The position numbers were made by a program, and so were the translations under genes. Below are positions 1 to 9,180 of a stretch of DNA of 64,000 bases, one piece after another. Position 1 is the stretch's first letter, and the number at the start of each line of letters is the position of its first letter. The notes under the pieces were generated by a model that saw only the letters and a program-made list of their open reading frames with translations, searched no databases and was not told the origin of the DNA. Source of the DNA: Kutzneria sp. CA-103260 (lineage in GTDB: Bacteria; Actinomycetota; Actinomycetes; Mycobacteriales; Pseudonocardiaceae); the NCBI RefSeq assembly GCF_018263855.1, contig NZ_CP073318.1, forward strand, positions 10,974,001 to 11,038,000. Reading direction: 5' to 3'.

Positions 1-2678
1 TCGGCCAGCAGCGCGGTGTCCAGGGACAGCGCCGCGGCCCGGCGTTCGGCCAGCGGCGTGTCGGTCTCGTACAGGAACATGCCGACGTAGCCGAACAGCA
101 GACTGCGCGCGAACGGCGACGGCTGCGGCGTTTCGACCTCCACGACGCGAACCCGCCGCGCCCGTACCTCGCCCATGAGTTCCCGCAGGCCGGGCAGGTC
201 GTACACGTCCTGAAGGCACTCTCGCATCGCCTCCAGCACGACCGGGAACTGCTCGTACTGCGACGCCACGGCCAGCAGCTGCGCGGACCGCTGGCGCTGT
301 TGCCACAGCGGCGTCCGACGACGGGGATCCCGCCGCGGCAACAACAACGACCGCGCGGCGCACTCCCGGAACCGGGCGGCGAACAGCGCCGACCCGCCGA
401 CCTCGGCCACCACCACCTGCTCGACCTCCTCGGGGTCCAGCAGCATGTCCTCGGCCGTGGGCAGCACGTCGGCCCCGTTGTCGTCGAACGCCTCCGGCAG
501 CCGCACCACGATGCCGTCGTCGGAGTGCGCGACCTGGGGATCCAGCCCCCGCCGTTCGCGCAGCCGAGCCCCGATGGCCAGCGCCCACGGCGCGTTCACC
601 TGCGCCCCGAACGGCGAGTGCACGGCGATCCGCCAGTCGCCCAGCTCGTCACGGAACCGTTCCACCACAACGGTTCGATCATCGGGAACATGTCGGGTCG
701 CCGACTTCTGCTCGTCCAGGTAGGACAGCAGGTTGTCGCACGCCCACTCGTCAAGGCCAGCGTCGACCGCCCGCGATCGGGCCTTCTCAGCGTCCATACT
801 GGACAGTTCGCGGACGAATTTCCCCAGCGCGCGGCCGAGTTCCAACGGACGGCCCGGGGTGTCGCCCTTCCAGAACGGCAGCCGGGCCGGCTGGCCCGGC
901 GCCGGCACCACGACCACCCGGTCGTGGGTGATGTCCTCGATACGCCAGGAACTGGTGCCCAGCAGGATGTTGTCGCCGACCCGCGACTCGTACACCATCT
1001 CCTCGTCCAGCTCGCCGACCCGCGACCCGGGCCGGCCGTCCTCGCCGCCGGGCGTCATCACGGTGAACAGCCCGCGGTCCGGAATGGTGCCGCCGGAGGT
1101 GACGGCCAGCCGCTGCGCCCCGGGCCGGCCGCGCAGCTCGCCGGCGATCCGGTCCCACACCACGCGCGGCCGCAGCTCGCCGAACTCCTCGCTGGGATAC
1201 CGCCCGGCCAGCATGTCCAGCACCGAGTTCAGCGCCGACTCGGGCAGCCCGGCGAACGGCGCCGCCCGCCGCACCACCGACGCCAGCTCGGTCACCGACC
1301 ACGGCTCCATCGCCACCATGGACACGATGTGCTGGGCCAGCACGTCCAGCGGATTGCGCGGATAGCGCACGGACTCGATGGCCCCGGCGGCCATCCGCTC
1401 GGCCACCACGGCGCAGGTCACCAGGTCGCCGCGGAACTTCGGGAACACCACGCCCTTGGACACCGCGCCGACCTGGTGCCCGGCCCGGCCGACCCGCTGC
1501 AGCCCGGACGCGACCGTCGGCGGCGCCTCCACCTGCACCACCAGGTCCACCGCGCCCATGTCGATGCCCAGCTCCAGCGAGGACGTCGCGACCACGCACG
1601 GCAGCCGCCCCGACTTGAGCTCCTCCTCGACCAGGGTGCGCTGGTCCCGGGACATGGACCCGTGGTGGGCCTTGGCGATCACCGGCAGGGCCCCGGTGGT
1701 TATCCCCGAACCACCGACGGCCTCTGCCGGGAATCGCTCCATCTCCGCGGACTCCTCGCCCGCGAGCTCGTTGAGACGAGCCGTCAACCGCTCGGCCAGC
1801 CGTCGCGAGTTGGCGAACACGATCGTGGACCGGTGCTGGCGCACCAGATCCAGCACCCGCTGCTCCACCGACGGCCAGATCGACGTGCGCTGCTCCGGAC
1901 CGGACGCCGAGCCGCTGACCTCCCCGGTCGGCTCGCCCAGCGTGGCCATGTCCTCGACCGGCACCTCGACGGTGACCTCGATGGTCTTGCTGGCCGGCGG
2001 CTGCACCACCCGCACCGGCCGGCCGCCGGCCAGGAACGCCCCGACCTCCTCGACCGGGCGGACCGTCGCGGACAGCCCGATTCGCTGCGCCGGCTTGGGC
2101 AGCAGCGCGTCCAGCCGTTCCAGCGACAGTGCCAGGTGCGCGCCGCGCTTGCCCCCGGCGACGGCGTGCACCTCGTCCACGATCACGGTCTCGACGCCGC
2201 GCAGCGACTCCCGCGCCGCCGAGGTGAGAATCAGGAACAGCGACTCCGGCGTCGTCACGAGGATGTCCGGCGGCGTGCGGTTGAAGGCGCGGCGCTCCTC
2301 GGCCGGCGTGTCGCCGGTCCGCATGCCGACGGTGATCGACGGCTCCGGCAGCCCGAGCCGGTGCGTGGCCTGCCGGATGCCGGCCAGCGGGGCGCGCAGG
2401 TTGCGCTCCACGTCCACCGCGAGGGCCTTCAGCGGCGACACGTACAGCACGCGGCAGCGGTGCTGCTTGTTCTCCGGCGGCGGCTGCGAGGCCAGCCGGT
2501 CCAGCGCCCACAGGAACGCCGCCAGCGTCTTGCCGGAGCCGGTCGGCGCGACCACCAGCGCGTGCTCGCCGGCCGACACCGCCGACCAGGCGCCCTCCTG
2601 GGCCGCGGTGGGCGCGACGAAGGCCCCCGTGAACCAGTCCCTGGTCGCGGGGGAGAACGCCGACAGCGCTTCCGCCAT
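1..2678 (-). CDS. lhr: Lhr-family ATP-dependent helicase, 5' part (cut by left edge)
   Basis: Superfamily 2 DNA helicase of the Lhr type, which in mycobacteria is a large 3'-to-5' translocase induced by DNA damage. About 892 codons are present from an ATG; the family in actinobacteria is about 1500 residues, so the C-terminal half lies beyond the left edge. Visible motifs: Walker A APTGSGKT at residues 44-51, SPLKAL after it, the DEVH box at 168-171, LSATV (motif III), and QRVGRAGHQ (motif VI), followed by the winged-helix/Lhr core region. There are no internal stops. It is divergent from the chitinase, so the two promoters share the 170-bp gap. The long open frames on the opposite strand here are shadows. 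The call is firm; only the C-terminus is unseen. Confidence 0.95.
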   Translation of the reverse strand, partial: MAEALSAFSPATRDWFTGAFVAPTAAQEGAWSAVSAGEHALVVAPTGSGKTLAAFLWALDRLASQPPPENKQHRCRVLYVSPLKALAVDVERNLRAPLAGIRQATHRLGLPEPSITVGMRTGDTPAEERRAFNRTPPDILVTTPESLFLILTSAARESLRGVETVIVDEVHAVAGGKRGAHLALSLERLDALLPKPAQRIGLSATVRPVEEVGAFLAGGRPVRVVQPPASKTIEVTVEVPVEDMATLGEPTGEVSGSASGPEQRTSIWPSVEQRVLDLVRQHRSTIVFANSRRLAERLTARLNELAGEESAEMERFPAEAVGGSGITTGALPVIAKAHHGSMSRDQRTLVEEELKSGRLPCVVATSSLELGIDMGAVDLVVQVEAPPTVASGLQRVGRAGHQVGAVSKGVVFPKFRGDLVTCAVVAERMAAGAIESVRYPRNPLDVLAQHIVSMVAMEPWSVTELASVVRRAAPFAGLPESALNSVLDMLAGRYPSEEFGELRPRVVWDRIAGELRGRPGAQRLAVTSGGTIPDRGLFTVMTPGGEDGRPGSRVGELDEEMVYESRVGDNILLGTSSWRIEDITHDRVVVVPAPGQPARLPFWKGDTPGRPLELGRALGKFVRELSSMDAEKARSRAVDAGLDEWACDNLLSYLDEQKSATRHVPDDRTVVVERFRDELGDWRIAVHSPFGAQVNAPWALAIGARLRERRGLDPQVAHSDDGIVVRLPEAFDDNGADVLPTAEDMLLDPEEVEQVVVAEVGGSALFAARFRECAARSLLLPRRDPRRRTPLWQQRQRSAQLLAVASQYEQFPVVLEAMRECLQDVYDLPGLRELMGEVRARRVRVVEVETPQPSPFARSLLFGYVGMFLYETDTPLAERRAAALSLDTALLA

Positions 2679-2763
2679 GCCCCCATCATGACAAGGGGGT
2701 CCGACACTTCCCGTGCAAGATGTCCTGACCTGCGGAAACGTGACTTTCTCTTGACCTGGGAAA

Positions 2764-2777
2764 TGGTCTAGTCCATT
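2764..2777. promoter_or_regulatory. DasR-like operator (dre) in the chitinase promoter
   Basis: The palindrome ATGGTCTAGTCCAT differs by one base from the core TGGTCTAGACCA of the DasR (GntR family) site known to control chitin and N-acetylglucosamine genes in streptomycetes. It overlaps the spacer between a TTGACC -35-like hexamer (2752-2757) and a weak -10-like CATTGT (2775-2780). It lies 68 bp upstream of the chitinase start. Control by a DasR orthologue is inferred. Confidence 0.6.
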
Positions 2778-2845
2778 GTTCACAGACACGTGTGCGCGTC
2801 ACTTCGATGCCCAGGCCGCCACCCCTGCGCATGGAGGTAGCAGCT

Positions 2846-4522
2846 ATGTCACGGAAGTGGACACGCTGGTTAGCCGGAGCGGTCGCCGCCGCCACGGTCG
2901 TGCTCGGCACCGCCGCCACCGCGGCCGCGGCCAGCAACCTGCTGGCCAACCCCGGCTTCGAGGCCGGCAACACCAGCAGCTGGACATGCAGCGGGGCGAC
3001 CACGGTCGGCAGCCCGGTGCACAGCGGCTCGTACGCGCTCGCCGCCACCCCGGCCGGCCAGGACTACGCGCAGTGCAGCCAGAGAGTCACCGTGCTGCCG
3101 AACTCCGCCTACACCCTGTCCGCGTACGTCCAGGGCAGCTACATCTACCTCGGGGCCACCGGCACCGGCGGCACCGACCCGCAGACCTGGACCTCGTCGA
3201 GCGGCTACTCGCAGCTGTCAACCAGCTTCACCACCGGCGCCAGCACCACCAGTGTCACCATCTACATCCACGGCTGGTACGGCCAGCCCACCTACTACGC
3301 CGACGACTTCGTGCTCAGCGGCCCCGGCGGCGGTGGCGGCAACCCGACGGCCCCGGCCGCGCCCACCGGCCTGACGTCCACCGGCACCACGTCGTCCTCG
3401 GTGTCGCTGTCCTGGACGGCTCCGTCCGGCGACGTGAGCGGCTACAACGTGTACCAGAACGGCACGAAGGTCGGCACCGCCTCGGGCACCTCCTACACAG
3501 CCACCGGGCTGTCCGCCTCGACCAGCTACACCTACGCGGTGACGGCCTACAACTCGGTCGGCGAGTCGCCGAAGTCCAACCAGGTCACCGCGACCACCTC
3601 GTCGGGTGGCGGCGGCAACCCGGGCGGCGGCACGCTGCCCACCCACGTGCTCACCGGCTACTGGCACAACTTCGTCAACGGCGCCAAGGCCCTGAAGCTG
3701 TCCGACGTGCCCACCAGCTACGACCTGGTCGCGGTCGCCTTCGCCGACGCCACCAGCACCCCCGGCGCCATCTCGTTCACGCTGGACTCCGGGCTGTCCA
3801 GCGCGGTCGGCGGCTACACCGACGCGCAGTTCACCGCGGACATCGCCACCCTGCACTCCCGCGGCCAGAAGGTGATCCTCTCGGTCGGCGGCCAGAACGG
3901 CACCATCAGCGTCGGCGACTCGACCGCCGCGGCCAACTTCGCCAACAGCGCCTACTCGCTGATCCAGAAGTACGGCTTCGACGGCATCGACATCGACCTG
4001 GAGAACGGCGTCAACGCCACCTACATGGCCCAGGCGCTGCACAGCCTGGGCAGCAAGGTCGGCTCCAGCCTGATCGTGACGCTGGCCCCGCAGACCATCG
4101 ACATGCAGTCCACCGGCGCGGCCTACTTCCAGCTGGCGCTGAACATCAAGGACATCCTGACCATCGTCAACATGCAGTACTACAACTCCGGCACGATGCT
4201 CGGCTGCGACCAGGCCGTCTACGCGCAGGGCACGGAGAACTTCATCACCGCGCTGGCCTGCATCCAGCTCCAGGGCGGTCTGCGCCCCGACCAGGTGGGC
4301 CTGGGCCTGCCGGCCTCGGGCAGCGCCGGCGCCGGCGCGGTGGCGCCGTCCGTGGTCAACGCCTCGCTGGACTGCCTGGCCAAGGGCGCCAACTGCGGCA
4401 GCTTCAAGCCGTCGGCCACGTATCCCACGATTCGCGGCGCGATGACCTGGTCGATCAACTGGGACGCCTCCAACGGCTACGCCTTCGCCAACACGGTGCA
4501 CCCGCACCTGGGCTCGATGTAG
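2846..4522 (+). CDS. Secreted GH18 chitinase with CBM and fibronectin type III domain
   Basis: Extracellular endo/exochitinase that hydrolyses beta-1,4-GlcNAc polymers. 558 residues. The ATG is chosen because GGAGGT lies 7 bases before it and it starts a clear signal peptide (MSRKWTRWLAGAV... ending near TAAAAS). After that come a carbohydrate-binding module (about 30-165, NLLANPGFEAG start), a Gly-rich linker, an Fn3 domain (about 175-255), a second Gly linker and the GH18 barrel (about 270-558). The catalytic signature DGIDIDLE is at about 379-386, with the Glu as acid/base. The architecture resembles ChiD/ChiC-type streptomycete chitinases. A DasR-like site upstream suggests induction by chitin breakdown products, and a strong terminator follows. 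An upstream in-frame start 18 codons earlier lacks a ribosome site. Confidence 0.93.
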   Translation: MSRKWTRWLAGAVAAATVVLGTAATAAAASNLLANPGFEAGNTSSWTCSGATTVGSPVHSGSYALAATPAGQDYAQCSQRVTVLPNSAYTLSAYVQGSYIYLGATGTGGTDPQTWTSSSGYSQLSTSFTTGASTTSVTIYIHGWYGQPTYYADDFVLSGPGGGGGNPTAPAAPTGLTSTGTTSSSVSLSWTAPSGDVSGYNVYQNGTKVGTASGTSYTATGLSASTSYTYAVTAYNSVGESPKSNQVTATTSSGGGGNPGGGTLPTHVLTGYWHNFVNGAKALKLSDVPTSYDLVAVAFADATSTPGAISFTLDSGLSSAVGGYTDAQFTADIATLHSRGQKVILSVGGQNGTISVGDSTAAANFANSAYSLIQKYGFDGIDIDLENGVNATYMAQALHSLGSKVGSSLIVTLAPQTIDMQSTGAAYFQLALNIKDILTIVNMQYYNSGTMLGCDQAVYAQGTENFITALACIQLQGGLRPDQVGLGLPASGSAGAGAVAPSVVNASLDCLAKGANCGSFKPSATYPTIRGAMTWSINWDASNGYAFANTVHPHLGSM

Positions 4523-4571
4523 GACGTTCGACACCGTACTCGCGGTAACCCTTAATCCGTGTCGAGTATCG

Positions 4572-4609
4572 CGAAGGGGCTCATTCCCGTTCGGGAATGG
4601 GCCCCTTCG
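4572..4609 (+). terminator. Rho-independent-type terminator after chitinase
   Basis: A 17-bp nearly perfect stem (CGAAGGGGCTCATTCCC against GGGAATGGGCCCCTTCG) closes a four-base loop and is followed by TTCTGGTCT. It starts 49 bp after the chitinase stop. Confidence 0.85.
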
Positions 4610-5279
4610 TTCTGGTCTGTCACTCGATCGAATGAGTATGGGAGGGGCAATGCCCCGATTTATTGATTACCGACGGGTAGCATCGATAGAAAAGCTTTTC
4701 TCCGGCATTCACCAGGGCGGACTACCGTTGGTGTTCGGACGGACGCGTAACGCTGGCCGGTGGTTGTGACGACAACTGAGGGTCGTTGCCGCACTGTGAC
4801 CGGCGGGACGACCGGACGTCCGGGTCACGGTTGCGTTTCGTGTTCTCCCTGGTAGGCGGGAGTGTCCTCGGGCCAGGTGATGCACCTTTTCCTGGTGTGT
4901 CTGCACGAGCCGCCCTGGACCGGGCGGCCGAAGACTGCGTGCTCCTCACGGTCGGTAGTGGGGTGTTCACCAGCGCGGATCCAATTCTGGAAACTTTCCC
5001 AGGGTTCTTGTGAGGGCGGCCACGCAGCGTTAGCGTCTTCCGTGCGCCCGGGAAGTTGGTGGGACAACATCCCGGGCACACGCCGCGTCGACGGGCTTTG
5101 GGAATGGTCCGACGGGTGGCAGCACGGGGCAAGGGGTGTCGGGGGTGTTCGGGTCGTCGGCCACGGTGGAGCGACCTGATTACTCGGCGCGTGGGGTGCA
5201 CAACCGTAGTTGGAAAACCGATTCGCCGGAGATTCTCCATCGAGGGCGGATCACCACCCAATTTCACGTGCGGGGACAG
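4610..5279. other. Long intergenic region with one possible short ORF
   Basis: About 670 bp of slightly lower GC with no convincing gene on either strand. The best candidate is a 39-codon frame at 4650-4769 (+), which has GGAGGGG 2 bases before its ATG (too close for an ideal site) and begins MPRFIDYRRVASIEKLF. Its codon usage lacks the usual GC3 bias, so it may be chance. The rest presumably holds the promoter of the sigma factor. No known RNA motif was recognised. Confidence 0.3.
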
Positions 5280-5918
5280 ATGAATAACTTGGCACAGGTT
5301 CTGCCTGTGGCGGCGGCCGTCGCGCCGGCGAAGCCGGTGGCAGCGTACGGTCCGCAGGACGAGCAGTTCCGGCAGCTCGTCGATGCCGCTGTTCATGGAA
5401 ATTCCGTTGCCACGCAGCGGGTGTTGGAGTCCATCAGGCCGATCGTGCTGCGGTACTGCCGGGCCCGGATCGGCCGGCTGGACCGGTCGTTCGCCTCCGC
5501 GGACGACGTGGTGCAGGAAGTCTGCCTGTCGGTGATCTCGGCGTTGCCGTCCTACCGCGACCAGGGGCAGCCGTTCCTGGCCTTCGTGTACGGCATCGCG
5601 CAGCACAAGGTCGCCGACGCACACCGGGCGGCGGCCCGCAACCGGTCGCTGCCGGTGCCCGAGGTGCCGGACCGGCCGGAGACGGTCGCGGGTCCGGAGC
5701 AGCGGGTGCTGCAGGACGAGCTCAAGGGCAACATGGACCGGCTGCTGGCGGTCCTGTCCGACAAGCAGCGCGAGATCGTGCTGCTGCGGGTGGTCGTCGG
5801 CCTCTCGGCCGAGGAGACCGCCGACCTGGTCGGGTCCACCCCGGGAGCGGTTCGGGTGGCCCAGCACCGGGCGCTGACCAGGCTGCGCAAGCTGGTCGGC
5901 AACACGAAGGAGTTCTGA
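5280..5918 (+). CDS. sigD: ECF-type RNA polymerase sigma factor, SigD/ShbA family
   Basis: Group IV sigma factor of 212 residues, the same length as Mycobacterium tuberculosis SigD and close to Streptomyces ShbA, which controls the housekeeping sigma gene hrdB. Region 2 holds the conserved IRPIVLRYCRARIGR and DDVVQEVCLSVI blocks (about residues 55-90), then PFLAFVYGIAQHKVADAHR. Region 4 (about 155-205) has LSDKQREIVLLRVVVGLSAEE with a helix-turn-helix ending GAVRVAQHRALTRLR. The ATG MNNLAQVL is preferred over an upstream in-frame start because family similarity begins only after it. SigD usually sits beside groEL/whiB; here it is next to an Hsp70-like membrane protein. No typical anti-sigma gene (rsdA) is adjacent. 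Confidence 0.9.
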   Translation: MNNLAQVLPVAAAVAPAKPVAAYGPQDEQFRQLVDAAVHGNSVATQRVLESIRPIVLRYCRARIGRLDRSFASADDVVQEVCLSVISALPSYRDQGQPFLAFVYGIAQHKVADAHRAAARNRSLPVPEVPDRPETVAGPEQRVLQDELKGNMDRLLAVLSDKQREIVLLRVVVGLSAEETADLVGSTPGAVRVAQHRALTRLRKLVGNTKEF

Positions 5919-6044
5919 GGTAGGGCACCCGATGGGGTGAGGGAGTGTCATCCCATCGGGCTCGTGACGGGCTTGGTGAACCGGGCCTCCGGACACCGTG
6001 CCGTGTGGCAGCATCTGCGCGAAGCCAGCGTTGAGGGGGCATGC

Positions 6045-7835
6045 GTGCGGGTGCTGTCGGTCGACATGGGGATGTCGAACACGGTCGCGGTGCTGGCGGC
6101 GCCCGGTCAGGAACCCCGCGTCGTCGAGGTCGACGGCGCGGCCGTCATGCCGTCCGCCGTCTACGCCGACGAGGCCGGCGTGATCCTCGTCGGCCGGGAC
6201 GCCGAACGGCAGGCCCGGATCGATCCCGCGCGTTTCGAGGCCACTCCGAGGCGCCACATCGACGACGGCGTGCTGCGGCTCGGCGCCAGCGTCGTCCCGG
6301 TCGCCGACGCACTGGCCGCCGTGCTGCGGCGGGTGCTCGACGAGACCACGCGCCAGCTTGGCGGCGCGCTGCCGGACGAGTTCCGGCTCACCTATCCCGG
6401 CCGCTGGGGCCTGCCGCGGCAGAACACTCTGCTGTCCGCCGCCCGGCTCGCCGGCATGACCGGCGACATCGTGCTCGTGCCCGCCTCCGTCGCGGCCGCC
6501 GCCTACTGCCGGCTCGCCCCGGGCGCCTCCGTCGCCGTCTACGACCTCGGCGGCGGCACCTTCGACGTCGCCGTGATCGAGGCGACCGGCCCCGGCTTCA
6601 CCGTCCTGGCCGAGGATGGCCTGCCCGATTTCGGCGGCGCCGACATGGATCGGCTGCTGCTGGAGTACATCGGCCGGCAGGTCTCCAACCGGGACGCCGC
6701 GAAGTGGCAGCAGCTGGATCACCGGGCGTTGCTCTTGGAGGTCCGCGCCGCCAAGGAGGCTCTGTCCGGCCGGCCGCAGGCCGAGATGCCCATGCCCGAG
6801 CCGTTCGCCGACGTCCTCGTCACCCGCCCCGAGCTGGAGGCCCTGGTCCGCCCCGGCCTGACGCGGAGCGTCGAGCTGCTGACGGCGACCATCACTGCCA
6901 GCGGCGTGCGCCCCTCGGGGGTGTATCTGGTCGGCGGGGCCAGCCGGACGCCCTTGGTCGCGACCCTGATCGGCGACCGGCTCCGCGTCGTGCCCGTGCT
7001 CGCCGACCGTCCCGAGGCGGCCGTCGCCTTGGGCGCGCATCTCGTGCCGCGGCACGGGGTGTCGTTTCGGGCTCAGCAGCAGCCATCCAGCCAGCCGCCT
7101 CAAGCCCAGCAATCTCTGGGTTACCTGCCGCCCGCGCAACAACAGTCGCCGCGGCAGTCCCTGACCAACCAGCCCTCGCCTTCCTCCCAGAACTTCCCCA
7201 ACACCGGCGACTTCATGGCCGGGGCCAACTTCCCCCAGCTGCCACCACAGCCCGCCCCCGTCCGCAAGGGCGCATCGAAGGCGACCTACGTGGCGTTGGG
7301 CGCGATCGTGGTCGTGGCCCTCCTCGTGCTCGGCGGCTTCCTGGTGTTCGGCCAGCGGAGCTTTCCCAGCGCGGCGGACTGCGCCGGCCAGCCCGGATCG
7401 CCGGACGACAAGGGGTTCACCAGCTGCACCCGCCAGCTCGCCGGGCCGGTGGCCGACCAGGGCGACTGCCACGGCGGCTACGACGGCAGCGGCCTCACCG
7501 TGCCGGGACTGGCCGGCAGCTCCGTCACCTGTCACACCAGCGGGCAGACCGTTGTCTATATCCAGGCAACGTCGCTCGACGAGGTGAACCGGAAGGTGGC
7601 CGCGATGATGGACGCTTACCCCAGCAGCGCCAAGGTGAAGGCGCAGTGGCGGGGCAACGGGCTGTCCGGCGGGTACGAGGCGCTCGCGCCGAGCGGCGTG
7701 GGCATCGTCGTGTTCACGGTGTCGGACCGACCGCTCGTCGGCGTGCTCACCGCGCCCGCCACCTCGGCCCCGAGCTCACTCACGGCAGCCAGAGCGGCCG
7801 GCGCGTTCGAACGTTCGGTGCAGCCCGGCACCTGA
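6045..7835 (+). CDS. Membrane-anchored Hsp70-like (DnaK ATPase domain) protein
   Basis: 596-residue protein with an Hsp70/actin-fold ATPase domain but no classical substrate-binding domain. The GTG start follows GAGGGGG with a 5-base gap. N-terminus VLSVDMGMSNTVAVL is phosphate loop 1 and VYDLGGGTFDVAVIE (about 165-180) is phosphate loop 2; VYLVGGASRTPLV is the adenosine motif. A Gln/Pro-rich linker follows (about 345-405), then one transmembrane helix (about 411-436) and an external domain of about 160 residues with four cysteines. This layout is common in actinobacterial secreted-face Hsp70-like proteins of unknown role. It lies 126 bp after sigD and 16 bp before an MFS gene. A role in envelope sensing or control of SigD is only a guess. 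Confidence 0.85.
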   Translation: MRVLSVDMGMSNTVAVLAAPGQEPRVVEVDGAAVMPSAVYADEAGVILVGRDAERQARIDPARFEATPRRHIDDGVLRLGASVVPVADALAAVLRRVLDETTRQLGGALPDEFRLTYPGRWGLPRQNTLLSAARLAGMTGDIVLVPASVAAAAYCRLAPGASVAVYDLGGGTFDVAVIEATGPGFTVLAEDGLPDFGGADMDRLLLEYIGRQVSNRDAAKWQQLDHRALLLEVRAAKEALSGRPQAEMPMPEPFADVLVTRPELEALVRPGLTRSVELLTATITASGVRPSGVYLVGGASRTPLVATLIGDRLRVVPVLADRPEAAVALGAHLVPRHGVSFRAQQQPSSQPPQAQQSLGYLPPAQQQSPRQSLTNQPSPSSQNFPNTGDFMAGANFPQLPPQPAPVRKGASKATYVALGAIVVVALLVLGGFLVFGQRSFPSAADCAGQPGSPDDKGFTSCTRQLAGPVADQGDCHGGYDGSGLTVPGLAGSSVTCHTSGQTVVYIQATSLDEVNRKVAAMMDAYPSSAKVKAQWRGNGLSGGYEALAPSGVGIVVFTVSDRPLVGVLTAPATSAPSSLTAARAAGAFERSVQPGT

Positions 7836-7836
7836 T

Positions 7837-7852
7837 TGGTCGTCAACGACCA
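7837..7852. promoter_or_regulatory. Inverted repeat abutting the MFS start codon
   Basis: TGGTCG-TCAA-CGACCA is a perfect 6-bp palindrome whose last base is the first base of the MFS ATG. It could be a small operator or a hairpin limiting translation. The MFS gene has no clear ribosome site, which makes the element more notable. Confidence 0.3.
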
Positions 7853-9180
7853 TGGCCACCGCGTGTGACGATCAAAAGGTGGACCGCCGCCATCCCGCGC
7901 AGCGCCGGGTGCTCGGATTTCTCGTCGGCACCCAGGCCGTTGGCTCCGTCGGCGTCGGCACCGGCATCACGCTGGCCGCGCTGACCGCGACGACGCTGTC
8001 CGGGTCGGTGGTGGTCGGTGGGTTGGGAGCGACCGCGATCGCCGTCGGCGCCGCGCTGCTGGCGGTGCCCGTCGCCGCGCTCGCCCGTCGTTGTGGACGA
8101 CGGCGTGCACTGGCAGCGGCGTACGGCGTCGGTGCGCTGGGCGGCGTCGGATGTGCCGCGGCCGCGGCTTTCGGTTCGTGGCAACTGCTTCTGCTCGCGT
8201 TGACGGCTTTCGGCGGCGGCACGGCGGCCACCCTGGCCGCCCGGTACGCGGCCGCGGACCTGGCCAACCCCGGACGACGGGCCGGCGCGATGTCCACGGT
8301 CGTGTGGGCGACCACGATCGGCGTCATCGCCGCGCCGAACCTGGCCGCGCCAGCGACCGCCGCCTTCGGCGCCGGCGGACCGTTCCTGCTCTCGACTTGC
8401 ACCTTTGCCCTGGCCGGCGGCGGAATTCTGCTCGGCCTGCGACCGGATCCGTTGCTGGCCGGGCGAGTCGCTGTGGTCGTCGGCGACAGTTGTTGCGGCG
8501 TCGGGGCTTCCGAGCTGCCACGCCGGCACACCCGGGCCGAGGTGTGGCTTGCTTTGGGCCCCAACGTGCGGCTGGCGCTGCTAGGGGTCGCCCTGTGCAA
8601 CACGGCGATGACCGGGATGATGTCGATGATGCCGGTGCAGATGACCGGCGGCGGCTCGACTCTGACCGTCGTCGGCCTCGTCGTCAGCGTGCACGTCGCC
8701 GGCATGTACGCCGCGAGCCCGCTGTTCGGCGTGCTCGCCGACCGCATCGGCCGGATGCCCGTGCTCGCCCTCGGCGCCGCCCTGGTGGTCGCCGGAGCCG
8801 GCGTGTGTGGCATGGCCTCCGCCCACGACGCCCCGCAGATGGCCATCGGCATGACCATGCTCGGCGGCGGCTGGTCGGCCGGCGTCGTCGCCGGCTCGGC
8901 CCTGCTCACCGAGTCCGTGCCGGCGGCCCTGCGTCCCTCCACGCAGGGCCTCGCCGACCTGGTCCTCAACGCCGGCGGCGTGCTCGGTGGCCTGCTCGCC
9001 GGCGTCATCATGAGCACGTCGTCGTTCACCGTGCTCGGCCTCGTCGTCGGCTTCGCCGCCCTGCCGCTGCTGATGGCGTGCATGGGCACCACGCTGCGCC
9101 CGGTGGCGCCGACCGATCCTCAGGACGTCGGAACCGCCCGGATGAGCCGCGTCTCGCCGGGCCGCAGCGTCGCGCTGTAG
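7852..9180 (+). CDS. MFS transporter
   Basis: 442-residue major facilitator protein with about 12 hydrophobic segments. The loop between helices 2 and 3 carries ALARRCGRRRALAA and the second half has LADRIGRMPVLALGAAL, the paired MFS signature. A central loop of about 35 residues (RPDPLLAGRV...) separates the halves. Substrate unknown; the short loop pattern suggests a drug-efflux-like (MFS_1) exporter. It starts 16 bp after the Hsp70-like gene, so it is probably cotranscribed. Its last 20 codons overlap the convergent alpha-galactosidase gene by 61 bp, which is unusual but supported by both frames. No clear Shine-Dalgarno precedes the ATG. Confidence 0.82.
   Translation: MATACDDQKVDRRHPAQRRVLGFLVGTQAVGSVGVGTGITLAALTATTLSGSVVVGGLGATAIAVGAALLAVPVAALARRCGRRRALAAAYGVGALGGVGCAAAAAFGSWQLLLLALTAFGGGTAATLAARYAAADLANPGRRAGAMSTVVWATTIGVIAAPNLAAPATAAFGAGGPFLLSTCTFALAGGGILLGLRPDPLLAGRVAVVVGDSCCGVGASELPRRHTRAEVWLALGPNVRLALLGVALCNTAMTGMMSMMPVQMTGGGSTLTVVGLVVSVHVAGMYAASPLFGVLADRIGRMPVLALGAALVVAGAGVCGMASAHDAPQMAIGMTMLGGGWSAGVVAGSALLTESVPAALRPSTQGLADLVLNAGGVLGGLLAGVIMSTSSFTVLGLVVGFAALPLLMACMGTTLRPVAPTDPQDVGTARMSRVSPGRSVAL

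Noticed and set aside
787..2511. 574-codon frame on the minus strand and 823-codon frame on the plus strand inside lhr
   Set aside because: Arg/Gly/Pro-rich translations without motifs; the lhr frame has clear helicase motifs throughout.
4825..5079. 84-codon minus-strand and 75-105-codon plus-strand frames upstream of sigD
   Set aside because: No ribosome site, no coding-like codon pattern and no family resemblance.
4722..7535. 937-codon minus-strand frame opposite sigD and the Hsp70-like gene
   Set aside because: Shadow of GC-rich coding DNA; no family motifs, and both genes on the plus strand are recognisable.
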